Positions 29,601 through 39,772 of a stretch of DNA of 64,000 nt are shown here, one piece after another. Made by a program: the position numbers and the translations under genes. Every line of letters begins with the position of its first letter. The stretch's first letter is position 1. The notes under the pieces were generated by a model that worked only from the letters and a program-made list of their open reading frames with translations, was not told the DNA's origin and searched no databases. Source of the DNA: Triparma columacea (taxonomy: Eukaryota; Sar; Bolidophyceae; Parmales; Triparmaceae). The stretch lies in the NCBI GenBank assembly GCA_030267965.1, contig BRYA01000336.1, forward strand, positions 1 through 64,000. The letters are read 5' to 3'.

Positions 29601-32600
29601 CGCTTCGCCCTCAAAAATGTCGGCGGCGGCGAAAGCGCTGAGTGGGCTGAAGCCTCAATGCTGATGGCCAGTGCACTCGCTGGGGCTCCCTCCTACGCGA
29701 AGGGAGAGGCCAAAAAGATTCTCAAAGGGGCCTTCGAGGTGCTAACTAATAGGGTTAAAGCTGTGCCTGAGATGATGCGTGTCGCAAGCGGAGATCCTGC
29801 CTTTGCTGAGCAGAACTCTGAGGTTGATCTCGAAGTGACCCAGGCGCACACCCTCCTTGGGAAGGCCTACGCCGAGGTCCTCATCTCTGAGGCCATCTCT
29901 GCAAGGGCCAGTGGCAGCCCCTGGTGGGAAACTTGGGTCGAATGCCTGGGGATCGTCAATGGATGCTGCGACATGTTGGCGACGCTGTCTAATGGGGGTG
30001 ACAATATATTGGACCGTGATAACATCCGTCCCCCCCAGCTTCTTGTGGACATGCTCGAATATCAGAGCCAGATAACGCTGAGAATGAAGCCCTCCGAGAA
30101 CTACATGGACGACCTTAAGGAGGCCATCTCGCTTCTTTCCCAGGCCACAAGTCTCGCCCTGGATTGCCACGCTTTCAGCTCCCCTCCAGAGCACACTGAG
30201 CAGCAGCAGGGGTTGGTTGTCAAACCTCCGGAGGGGATGAAAGGAGAAGACGAGGACGCCGAAATCACTCCTCCCCCTCCCCCCCCGCCTGTGTCGAAGG
30301 TTACTCTCCCCACCGCCAGGAGAGCTGCTAACTTGCAAATCCAGCTGTGTAAGCTTCACATTGTTTGCGCGAAGCTGAATAACGAGCACGTCTCGTCCAA
30401 GGAGGCAGAGGAGGCCTACGAGAGGGAAGTAACGGACCCGGTTGTGAGGTACCTTGATGCGACCGCTCCTGTGGTCTTGAAAGACTCTGATACAAAGATC
30501 CAGAGCCTACAGTCTGCGCTTTTCTGCGCTACATCAGCCCGCCGACTTGCAAAGCACTCCCCTATTATCGTTTCTGCTGCCAACGCCGTCGTTGGCGAGT
30601 GTCTGAGCCTGCTGAGCAGTCAGAAGGGGCTGCTTGACGCTGCCTGGGACACTGAGCTTTCAGCCTCGGCTTCTTCTACTGCCCTCACGGAGGGAAGCCT
30701 CACCCCGTCCCCTTCTGCCGCTGATTTGGCCGCCGCCGGAGGGGGGAAGAAAGGGAAGGACAAGATGGCTACAGGCAAGGGCAAGAAGAACGACGGCAAT
30801 GATGGCAGCCTGACGGAGGCTGTCAAATCCTTCGACATCGACAAGCTTGACGAGGAGGTTGAAATCGATGAAAACGGTGACATCCGCTCGCAGGCCTTGG
30901 CCCTGCTATTGGCCGCAGGAAATTCCCTCACTGCCCTTGGCTCCTTTGAGGCAGCTCTCAACGCGTACATGTGCGCTTGTGATGCCGCTGGTTCTGCCGT
31001 TGGTGGTGAGGGCAACCCGGTGGCTGCCCTTCGCAGTCTGCTCAAGGGGCAGGCTGCTGGGTCCTCCGATTGGCTTAGGAAGCTGAGGATGAAGTCGACC
31101 GATCTTAACAGCGCGACAAGAAACAGGATTTTCTCCAGGGTTATTGATAGGGTTGACAAGGATAGAGGGTCGCTGAGCGATGGGGTTGATGAGGCTGCCT
31201 TTCGCCCCTTGGCTGGTGGTAACCACGGAGCTGGAGGCCACACCTTCCCCCCCGTCAAGGTAGCCAAGACGTACTTGAACGAGAACAGTACCGCTTGGAA
31301 GAGGAACATGAGCTTTGGGGCCAGTGGAGATGCCTTCGTTGACGATTTGCTCGTCTTAATGCCTGAGGATGTGAGGCTCTTCGTGCTGCAGTTGAGTGGG
31401 GACGGAACTACCATGTACTGCGGCGTAGCCAGCAAGGCGAATATGCCCGCAATTGCGAAGGTCGCCTTGAGCAAGAGAGATGTAGACGTGCTCGCCGAGC
31501 TGACTGAGAAGATGAAGATGGTGGAAAGCAGTGCGTTCACCAAGTTCATGATTAGGTACGCGGACGAGAATGGCGAGGACGGTGACTTTGTCTCGAAGGA
31601 GGAGAAGAAGGAGGGGGAGGGTCTATTCATCAACGACGACGGGGAAGATGATGTCAGGGATGTTGTGGAAGGGATGAACGCCCTGATGAGCGGCATTTTG
31701 GCAAAGCCCCAGATTGCCAACGCCTTTGATGAGGCTGCTTCGAGCGAGAGCAACGTCGTCATCATTCCCGACGCCAGGCTTCAGATTCTACCCTTCGAAG
31801 CGCTGGACTGCGTGATGAAGTGCGCGAGCTCCAGTAGGGACTTCAGCGCCCAAATGTTCTTGTCGAGGTTGGCCTCCTTCGCTTCCACTGGTCCCCCCGC
31901 CGCCAAGAGTTTCAGGTACATCGCCGACCCGAGGTGGGAGGACAAGGGAAGTGAGAACGCAAGCAAGCCAAGGAAGACATGCCTTGAGGTTGTGGAGAAT
32001 CTCTGCAATACGGGTGGTCCCTGCGGTGCGTTTGAGGGCATTCAGGGTAGCGCCAAGATTGCCAGCGTCGGGGAATGGCAGAACTCCCTATCTGGCGCTA
32101 CCTCCGAGGAAAAAGGCATGGGTAGAGGTTTCTTCTACTATGGCCCGGGAAGGTGCCTCGCGAGGTTCGAGGCAGGAAGACTCAGCGGTCTCAACATTGA
32201 CAATTGCCAGCTTGTGGTTTTGGCTGACAAGGCCGAGAACGACGCCAGCTACAGACGCCAGAGCAAGCTTGATAATCAGAAGAGACCTGAGCACCTATCC
32301 ATGGAGAACGCCCTCGAGACCGCTGCGCTCTTCAGCTTGGGAGGAGCGAATTCGGTCGTTCTCAATAGATGGGCAACCTCCTTCCATGCCAATGCCAAGT
32401 TCATGCAGACTTTCTTTGCGAAGATGATGGCGGGGGCTACTTGCGCTGAAGCCATCGAAGAGTACAGGAAGCTCAAGGTTGACGAGGAGGAGGAGGAGAA
32501 GGAGGAGGAGGAGGAGAAGGAGAAGGAAGGCAGGGGCTTGAAAAACAGGGTAAGATTCAACACTGTCCTATTCGGCCTGCCCAACGTCACCATCTCAAAG

Positions 32601-32603
32601 TGA
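23627..32603 (+). CDS. CFAP46: Cilia- and flagella-associated protein 46 (CFAP46/TTC40-like)
   Basis: Exons: 23627-24526, 24613-24740, 24829-24955, 25027-25470, 25542-26522 and 26598-32603, giving about 2,861 aa (animal CFAP46 is about 2,700). The N-terminal two thirds are TPR-like helical repeats. The C-terminal part has a CHAT/separase-like fold signature, with IIPDARLQILPFEALD, SSRDFSAQMFLSRLASF and later SLGGANSVVLNRW. This is the arrangement expected of CFAP46, a component of the C1d projection of the axonemal central pair. An acidic Glu-rich stretch lies near 32480-32530. The reading frame is continuous from 25542 to 32603 except for an in-frame TAG at 26595-26597, at a pyrimidine-rich CCCGTAG. 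I model a 75-bp intron at 26523-26597 (donor GTGAAG), but the removed segment itself looks coding, so this join is uncertain. Confidence 0.75.
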
Positions 32604-32717
32604 ATTAAACAAGAAGGGTTGTTTCGAAAGGACGAGGATTTTTCCAAGTCGTTGAAATATTTATCATTTATTAACAGGGGTATATACAGGAAACCTACTT
32701 GTATACATCAAACTCGT

Positions 32718-34886
32718 TTACACGGGAGTTGTGTTCCTTGAGTGATCGGTTCTCTTTGTGCTGTGAAGCGACTCTATTTCTATTTCCTTTTTGTTTACGT
32801 ATGTCCATTTTTCAAATAACCTGTCATGCTTGTCCGCCAACGCGACGTTCCATCTGCGCAGCTCCTTCTCAACGTTAGCTTCTGAGGCAGTCTCCCTAAC
32901 GCGTTTGACGATGCTGAGCTTGAGATCCTCAAAATTTGCCCAGCGAGGTGGGCGGTGAGATTTCTTCTTAGGTTTTTTGGAGACCGTAGATGTTGAGGAT
33001 AGGTTGGAAATACCCCATGGAAAGGAGGAATGGGTAGGGTGGTGAAAGTTGTTGCTGTCGTTTTCGTCGACCTCGTCGACCTCGTCGTCCTCGTTGTCTT
33101 TAGTCTCAACTTCGTCGGAACTCTTCTCGCCGTGGGCACTTGGCCACACCTCGCGAATGTAATCCGAGATGAAGGGGTGGCAGGGGCGGGCCTTGAGCGT
33201 GTGAGGGTCCTTAGCCAAGCTCTCGATCCATGGGTGGGCTATGAGCTCGGCGTAAGTCATGCGGTTCTCCGCCTTTCGCTTGACAAGACGCTCGCAGAAG
33301 TCGACCTGGTCCTCAGAGAACTCTGTCCCGTAGTCGATCTTACTCATGAGAGTCTTGAACTCAAAGTTGGCGGTTGGGCTGGGCTTCTTGTTGCTGTTGG
33401 GCTTGATGGGTACCATCTCATGAGCGTCCGACGCGAGGCTCGTAGGTTCGTAAGCCTCCATAGTCTCGGCAGTGTAGTTGTTCTTGTTTTGGAAAGGTTT
33501 CTTGGCGCAAGTGAGGACATAAGTTGTAACGCCAAGGGAGAACCAGTCGGCGGATTCGTCATACCCCTCCCTCTCCATATACATGAGATTGCGCTCGCGG
33601 ACAACTTCGGGGGGCCTGTAGCCGACGGTGCCGCAAGATGTCCTGCGGCGGATCCTGCGGAGCCCATTTCCGGCCGATGGTGCCGCTTGACATAAATCAG
33701 CTGACCTGTCACTTTCTTGGGACTTCATGTCATCGACGGACGTCTCGCGGGAGCTTAAGCTGATGTTTCTATCCGTAACGTTGGAGCTTGAGGGGCTGTT
33801 GATCGATGTGGTGTCGTTATCCCTTGCCAAGACCGCGGTGCCCATGTCAACCTCAGACTCCCTCTCCCTAATCTTACCGACGAGACCAAAATCGCACAAG
33901 AGACAGTGACCATCGGCAGCGAGCAGGATGTTGGCAGGCTTCAGGTCCCTATATATGACGCCATGCTCATGCAGAAATTGAAGCGCCATGGCAATCTCGA
34001 CAACGAACTGCTTAACAACGCCAACAGGGAGGCCGCAAGAAAAGCCGTCATTATCCTTGTAGTGGTAGAGATACTGCCGGAGAGTACCGCAGGACGCGAG
34101 GTCCATGACGAGGGCTGCACAAGTGGTGGTCGTGAACGCGTAGTGGAGGGAAGTAATAAAGGGGTGAGAAATGCACTCGGCCATGACGGACCTCTCTATG
34201 TGCAGCAAGAGCTCATCAAACATGCTTCTCTCCAGGCACTTGGTATTGTGCAACATGCACATCTTCGTCTGGAGCTTCATAGCGTAGAATTTACCAGTGC
34301 TCTTCTTCTTCACCTTCACAACAAATCCGAAGCCCCCAGAACCCAACATGTCGTGATATTCAAAGTCATCGGCCATCACCGCTCTCTTGTAGTCGTCAAC
34401 AGACAGCGTACCCTGGTCGTAAGGAGACTTATTGGGGGAAGATAGAAATTGAGAGGAGGAATTGAACGTTTGGCGGTTAGAGTCCAAAGTGTAGAAGCCT
34501 GACAGCTCGTGGCCTGGAAAAAACGGTGCAGGGGGTAAGGGGGGGGGGGGTTGGTTGGCGCGGTTGGAGGTGAAGAAAGGTCCCAGTGGGTCCCCCTGCG
34601 CACTCCAGGGCGAGGGGAGGCCGCGTCGCCCGTGCTCCTTCCTAACTGCCCCCAGCCCATGGAAACCCCGAGTCATGAAGGTTACTGACTGGCCTTGATC
34701 TTTTCTATGACTTGGCCTTGATCGCGGGGGAAACGCCGTCTCACCTATGGATCCCTCACTCTGACTACTTTTACTCATTGTGTGCAAAATAGACTCAAGA
34801 TGAGGATTCAATTTCTCCTCCTTCGTGGGAACACGCTGTGGGGGGGGTCTGGAGGGAGCATTTATGCCACTTGCGCCAGCCCCCAT
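32718..34886 (-). CDS. AGC-type protein kinase related to GRKs, with N-terminal MGAGASG motif
   Basis: Single exon, 722 aa from the ATG at 34886; the frame stays open upstream, but MGAGASGI is a strong N-myristoylation start. The kinase domain spans about residues 173-555: glycine loop LGSGGFGFV (181-189), Lys204, YRDLKPAN with Asp314, DFG 332-334 and RPPEVV 424-429. GYDESADWFSLGV at 441-453 is close to the segment following the APE motif in G-protein-coupled-receptor kinases. Between DFG and the RTSCGTVGYRPPE segment there is an inserted Ser/Asp-rich stretch of about 80 residues, unusual for the activation loop. Post-kinase residues include an acidic DEVDEVDEND block and a Lys-rich segment. 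No RGS domain is seen, so it is not a true GRK. It converges with CFAP46. Confidence 0.82.
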   Translation of the reverse strand: MGAGASGINAPSRPPPQRVPTKEEKLNPHLESILHTMSKSSQSEGSIGETAFPPRSRPSHRKDQGQSVTFMTRGFHGLGAVRKEHGRRGLPSPWSAQGDPLGPFFTSNRANQPPPPLPPAPFFPGHELSGFYTLDSNRQTFNSSSQFLSSPNKSPYDQGTLSVDDYKRAVMADDFEYHDMLGSGGFGFVVKVKKKSTGKFYAMKLQTKMCMLHNTKCLERSMFDELLLHIERSVMAECISHPFITSLHYAFTTTTCAALVMDLASCGTLRQYLYHYKDNDGFSCGLPVGVVKQFVVEIAMALQFLHEHGVIYRDLKPANILLAADGHCLLCDFGLVGKIRERESEVDMGTAVLARDNDTTSINSPSSSNVTDRNISLSSRETSVDDMKSQESDRSADLCQAAPSAGNGLRRIRRRTSCGTVGYRPPEVVRERNLMYMEREGYDESADWFSLGVTTYVLTCAKKPFQNKNNYTAETMEAYEPTSLASDAHEMVPIKPNSNKKPSPTANFEFKTLMSKIDYGTEFSEDQVDFCERLVKRKAENRMTYAELIAHPWIESLAKDPHTLKARPCHPFISDYIREVWPSAHGEKSSDEVETKDNEDDEVDEVDENDSNNFHHPTHSSFPWGISNLSSTSTVSKKPKKKSHRPPRWANFEDLKLSIVKRVRETASEANVEKELRRWNVALADKHDRLFEKWTYVNKKEIEIESLHSTKRTDHSRNTTPV

Positions 34887-35462
34887 TTGTCGAAGTGCCT
34901 TCGACGGTGACCTGGCTCTTCCAAGTTGGGTGCGCCGATGGCTCTTCACGTGATCAACTTGGAAACTTATAAACAAGTCAAGGTAGCGAAATGCCAGCAC
35001 AGATTGGAGGCCAGACTTGGTTCGGACTTGGAGGCCCAAACTCTGGCCAAAGTAGGTCCCTCAAAAGTCCTTCAGAGATTTTAGGGTTATCATCCACGCA
35101 TTAGAAGAATTTGTTTGATACCGTCTAAAACTCCGTAACATGTTTGGTACTAGCGCCAATTTTCATTCTTTAAAAGCATAAATAAAGCATTCAAAACACC
35201 TTTGTTGAACTGTTTCATCCTCCATTACTCCGTCGAGTCTGAGGTCCTCACGCATTCTACTTCAACCTTCTCATACCCCACTTTCTGCCGTAGTTACGTC
35301 GTATTGTGGCCTATATTCGTACACTGTCTAAAAAGTTGACGCGATATCAAGCAATTTGCGGGTCTGAACGCTCTCATAGTCTCCAATAATTGACCTTAAA
35401 GTCAAAAATTTGCATAGTGGCCTGCGTGAGACTCAAGGCTCAAAAATCACTGGCTCAAGAGC
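34887..35462. promoter_or_regulatory. Divergent promoter region (kinase / unknown gene at 35463)
   Basis: 576 bp between opposite start codons. The part up to 35039 could be coding if the kinase starts upstream. Otherwise I see nothing specific. Confidence 0.4.
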
Positions 35463-37862
35463 ATGAAACTTACAATCAGCGCAAATGCTACCATCTCAGA
35501 GACCGGTCGACTTGACGGAGATGTCGTAATAACCCTCGATTCGGAGAAATGTGACCCTGAAGAGGCACAAATTCTTTGGAGACCCTGCTTCCACCGCGGC
35601 GATGGAAAGCCTATATCTCTTATGATACTCCCTGTGGATCACAAGAAGACTTCTACTGTTCTCTTAGGCAAGTCGATCGTCGAGAAGCACTATAGAATCG
35701 CATCGACGACGATACCTTTCGACCTTTTCGGCAATATTGGAGCCATTTCGCTCCACGCAGCGACCAGCCTCCAGGGAAAGCCCATGTTTTCCAGCACGAA
35801 CAGCCCAATCGTGATGGTCAAGTAAGTTCTGCCGTACTTCGTTTCCCCAATTCCCCCCCTTTCCGTCTCTCTAGAGCCTCAGATCCCCACTTTTCTCACT
35901 GACCAAGACTGACCCCATGACCCGGACTCTTATTCACAATTCGCAGGCAGCGGCCTCCTACCAGTGTCCCTGGGATTGTCCCACTTAGCGCTGGTAGTCG
36001 TAATTGGCAGTTCCGCATGACGTCGTTCACGGTCGATGATGATGACAGGTGCTACATCAAGAATCCTGAGTTGTCTCTCGAATGCTTACCGATCTTCTTC
36101 AAGGACACGCACAAAACCGGATACATCGAGGTTGGCCTGCACCTCCTCGACGGGAGCGGCGTCCCTGTTCGCAACTGGCTCGAGTCGGGACAATTCCGCA
36201 TGAATGTTTGCGACTCAAACGGCAATGTCGTGCCCCTCAGGCCCGCTATGGTTGAGGAGGACGTCGAGATCTCCTTCGGATCCGTCTTCAGGAGGGGGGG
36301 ATCTTCCAAAGTGACCGACCCAATCCGCACAGTCTTGAGGTACGTTCAAGTTTGAGAGTGCCATAGGGTGGCTCTTCTTAGCTAATCCCATCGACCCTCA
36401 CACCCCCCCCCACAGATACTTTGACAGCCGGGATGTTGATCTGGGAGGGCCCACGTGCCCAATCATCCGTTTCCGCGTCCAAAAGATCACCGACAAGCTC
36501 AATTTGGGGGCGGGCGAGACGAGCTGTCGTATCGTTATCTGGGGAACGGGGGACTTCGCATCAGTTTGTCCCTGTGTCACTCCTCCATTTCTTGTCAAGA
36601 GTAAGAATCCGAAGGTGAGAAAAGAGCTTGGCTGGGGTCGAAGGGGGGGCGGGGGGGGAGGGGGGGGGGCAGACAGGGGAGAGGCATGGGGGTGGTAGGG
36701 GGGGGGGAGTGAGGGGTCGTTTGGGTTCCGACGCGTGCTGACTCGAACCACACCCCTCCGCTCCGCTTTTGCTATGTTTCTCTCTCTCAGTATAAGGGCG
36801 CCCCTTATGTGCCGTCCGCGGCAGATGCCATGCGCATGGAGGTGTACGATACCTCACTCTTCCATGTCGCCGAGAGGACTAAAGGCCCCCCGAAGCCTAA
36901 CCTGATGCCAACGATTAGGACTCTAGGGTTCCTGGACTCCTCCGCGATGCCTAGTCAGACGCCGGCGATTGTGTCCGCAACCAGCACTGTCCCCAACACT
37001 CCCGAAAAGACAAGCACCCCATGCACCCCTTGGCGCCTTTCTCCCGTCAATCGTAACCTCACGAATCCGACCAGCCCCGACCCTCGGGCCCTGTTCGACC
37101 GCGAACTTACCTCGAGCCTCTAGTCCATAAAGAAGAACGCCGTCAAGGTCAAGAGCAAGAAATCGTGCAAGGTAAGAAGAACTAAATTCCGAACAAGGCG
37201 TGCAACATGCGTGCTGACTTTCCTCCTCGTGTCGCTTCGTCCCCCCCCCCCCCCTTCGGTTGTTCCTTCGCTCGTCGCAGGCTAAGAGGCCCTCGCCTGC
37301 CAAGAAGGTGTCAAAGACAACATCCAAGATGCCAACGAAGGCTTCGCCCAAGGTCGGGGTTAGGAAGAAGTCGAGGTCCTTCAGCGAGGGTCAATCCCTT
37401 GACACGATCTTTGAGAGCAAAGATAAGACGGTTACCTTCGTTACGAGGCACCAAGTTTCCCTTGACCAGCTCTTTGAAAAGTTTCTCGAATCTGGCGATG
37501 GCTCGTTTGACTTGACGGATTGCCAATTGGTCACATCGTCTGTGTCGACATCGGTTGAGGTGGCCCCACGCTCCAGGAGCGCCTCGGATCCCACGGGCTA
37601 TGCCACGCCCCCAGCTTTTTTCGAGCAGAAGAGGCCGTCTCCGATCGACACCAGCGTTCAAGTCGACGACTCCTACTCGAATCCGGTCTCGCTGTCGCCC
37701 ACCAACATCGTTGGCGACCAGGATGAGCGCCTCTTCTTCCCTCCACTGGATGATATCGGGCCCCTGACGTATGGCGAGGTCGTCGGAGACAAGGACTTCG
37801 AGGAAGTATTGACTCTGCTGCGTGACGACCACGCTGGTGCCTTGTCTTTTGCAGGATTCTAA
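35463..37862 (+). CDS. Unknown protein with beta-rich N-terminal half and basic/acidic C-terminal half; in-frame TAG
   Basis: Exons 35463-35821, 35947-36339, 36416-36614, 36791-37171 and 37281-37862, all joining in phase. One in-frame TAG lies at 37121-37123. If a 78-bp intron (37046-37123, weak donor GTCAAT) is removed the product is about 611 aa. If the TAG is a real stop the product ends at 37123 (about 440 aa). The N-terminal ~380 residues look beta-sandwich-like, with segments such as CRIVIWGTGDFASVCPC and PPFLVKSKNPK. After the TAG comes a Lys-rich stretch (KKNAVKVKSKKSCKAKRPS) that could be a nuclear localisation signal, followed by an acidic Ser-rich tail. The layout resembles a transcription factor, but I do not recognise a family. 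Confidence 0.65.
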
Positions 37863-38319
37863 TGGATGTGGCGGGGTTACCCTGACCCTAGGCTGATTTT
37901 AGGGATGGAGAGGGGGGGGAGGGGGGGGGAGGGGGGGCACAAGAAGAAACGAACGAACGAACAAAACGGGGGGAGGGGGGGCACATATGATAAAGATGGG
38001 AAGGGCACAAAGGCACAAGGAGGAGGGGGGGGGGTTCCGCTTTTTCGGACTCGCACAGCCCCTGCAATCAATGTCGTGGTTTGCTATCACCTGCCTCGTG
38101 GCACGCTACAGAACAGGTGAATTTTGGACCACGGCTTGGAACATTCCTGCCTGATGTTTTATTTTGGAAAATGTTGATGACCCATATCAGCATTATCTTT
38201 GTGATTAAGAAAAGAACATACGTTAGGAATATCATCTGGATCGTTTTTTTTTATTTGTTTTCTATTCGACGTCCATCTGACATGCCCCCCTCTCTCCCTT
38301 GGTGCGCCGTCCCCACTCC
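37863..38319. other. Convergent 3' intergenic region with G-rich low complexity
   Basis: Lies between the stop codons of two converging genes. 37909-38033 is a GGGGGGA-type purine-rich stretch with GAAC repeats; 38150-38275 is A+T-rich. No gene is seen. Confidence 0.5.
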
Positions 38320-39557
38320 TCAGCCTTGCTTCCCCGCCGACATGGATCTCTTCATGGTCGCCTTTGCCTTCTTCGCTGCCATCTCCGCGATCTCCACCTT
38401 CCTCTCCCAGTTCCTCAGTGTCGCCTCCATCTCGTACATGTCCTTCTTCTGCTTGACGTAGTCGAGGATCTGGGGCATGCCGCTGCCCTGGTCGGAGTCC
38501 TCGTGCGCCAGCTTCTTCTTCAGCCGGGCCTCGGACTGGAGCTCGGCCTGGACAGAGGCGGCGTCCTCCTCGAGCTTCTTCAGCTGGTCGGTCCTGCTCT
38601 TGATCTCCTTGGTGAGCCAGGACGACTCCGTTAGGAGGCTCTGAAGCTTGTTCTTCAACGTGTTGAGAGCCTGCACCGTGGAGACCGTCGTCAGCTTAAG
38701 CTTCAGGAGCTCCTCGTTCCTCTCGTCGATCCTCTGGACGTACTGCTTGTTTTCGATCTGGAGCTGGTGGAAGTCGATGTAATGGAGGACGTCGCCCATC
38801 TCCTCCTTCTGGCGTAGCTGGGCCTCGACCTTCTGCTTGGCGGTCTTAAGAGTGGCGTTCTTGAGGCGCAGCTTCTCGATCATTGCTTCCCTCTGCCGGA
38901 GCTTGTCCTCCATGTAGCGGACGACCTTCTCGGCCATGGTTTTGCCGGTCCTCATGTTCTCAGCTCCCACGACAATGTCCCTCTTGAACTCGTACGCCTC
39001 CTTCTTAAGCTCCGCGATCCTGATGTCCGTCTCCTCCAGCACGGCGCGGAGGGTGTCGATTAGCTTCTCGCTGGCGACCTTGGACTCGGCCCTGTCCTTG
39101 GTGACCTCCTCGAGCTCAGTGGAGACAATGTCGAGCTTTTGCTCAATGGTGAGGGTGGTGGGCACTTTATTCCGGCGTCGCTTCTTCTTGTCGTCGAGCT
39201 CAGTCGTAGCCATCCCTGTAGTGTTACGCTGCGGGAGGGGAGAGGGTGAGGGTGAGGGGGAGAGGATAGGGGGTCATGAGAACAGTTTGAACTTACCGAT
39301 AGGTATCTGGGATTGTTTGGAGTGCGCGCAGGGGTGGGAAGGTTAGAGGGCGAAAAGGCTACGCGTGGGGGGATGGGGGGGGGGGAGGACTCTCAGGGCT
39401 TTGTTACCTCTCTTGTTCATTGCTTGTCTTACCTTTCAAAGAGCTGGTTCTCGAGCTGCAGAGCGTCCACGTCGCGCTGTATCTCCTCCATTGCTGTTTC
39501 GAGCGCTTCCTGCTGCTCCTCGTAGTCGTTTGTGTCATATTCATCAAAGAAGGGCAT
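38320..39557 (-). CDS. CCDC113: Coiled-coil protein CCDC113 / CFAP263
   Basis: Three exons: 39433-39557, a 10-nt microexon 39297-39306, and 38320-39228 (347 aa). The phases fit only if the microexon is included: exon 1 ends LFE plus two bases, the microexon supplies RYLS, and exon 3 continues RNTTGMATTELDD. The body is almost entirely coiled coil and contains segments typical of CCDC113, including LEETDIRIAELKKEAYEFKR, MAEKVVRYMEDKLR, EKLRLKNATLK and EEMGDVLHYIDFHQLQIENK. CCDC113 works with CCDC96 at the base of the radial spokes/nexin-dynein complex and at centriolar satellites. It is divergent with the kinase at 39773. Confidence 0.87.
39297..39306 (-). other. 10-nt microexon of CCDC113
   Basis: ATACCTATCG flanked by CCCAG upstream and GTAAGT downstream. 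It restores the reading frame between exons 1 and 3; direct joining of exon 1 to exon 3 would shift the frame. Confidence 0.75.
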
Positions 39558-39772
39558 TTTTTATTTTTCGGCAGGTGGGGGGGTTGGGTTGGGGGATTGG
39601 GCTGGGAAGAGTTTGAGGGGAATTTGTTTGTATGAGGGTGGCGTGGGGGGGGTTGGGGAGGTTGACGTCCTTTTGTTTGCTTGAGGTCTTGAAAGTTAGG
39701 GAAGAAATGGGTTTTGTCTTGTTACCCCACTAACAGATTTGTGCTCGACTTTGATACAAGAAATATATCTTG

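Noticed and set aside
34887..35039. Upstream extension of the GRK-like kinase frame
   Set aside because: The internal ATG gives a textbook myristoylation start, and the upstream residues look like translated 5' UTR.
37053..37123. 71-bp intron with GTAACC donor to remove the TAG at 37121
   Set aside because: It shifts the frame and meets a stop just after the next splice junction, so it cannot give the long conserved-looking C-terminus.
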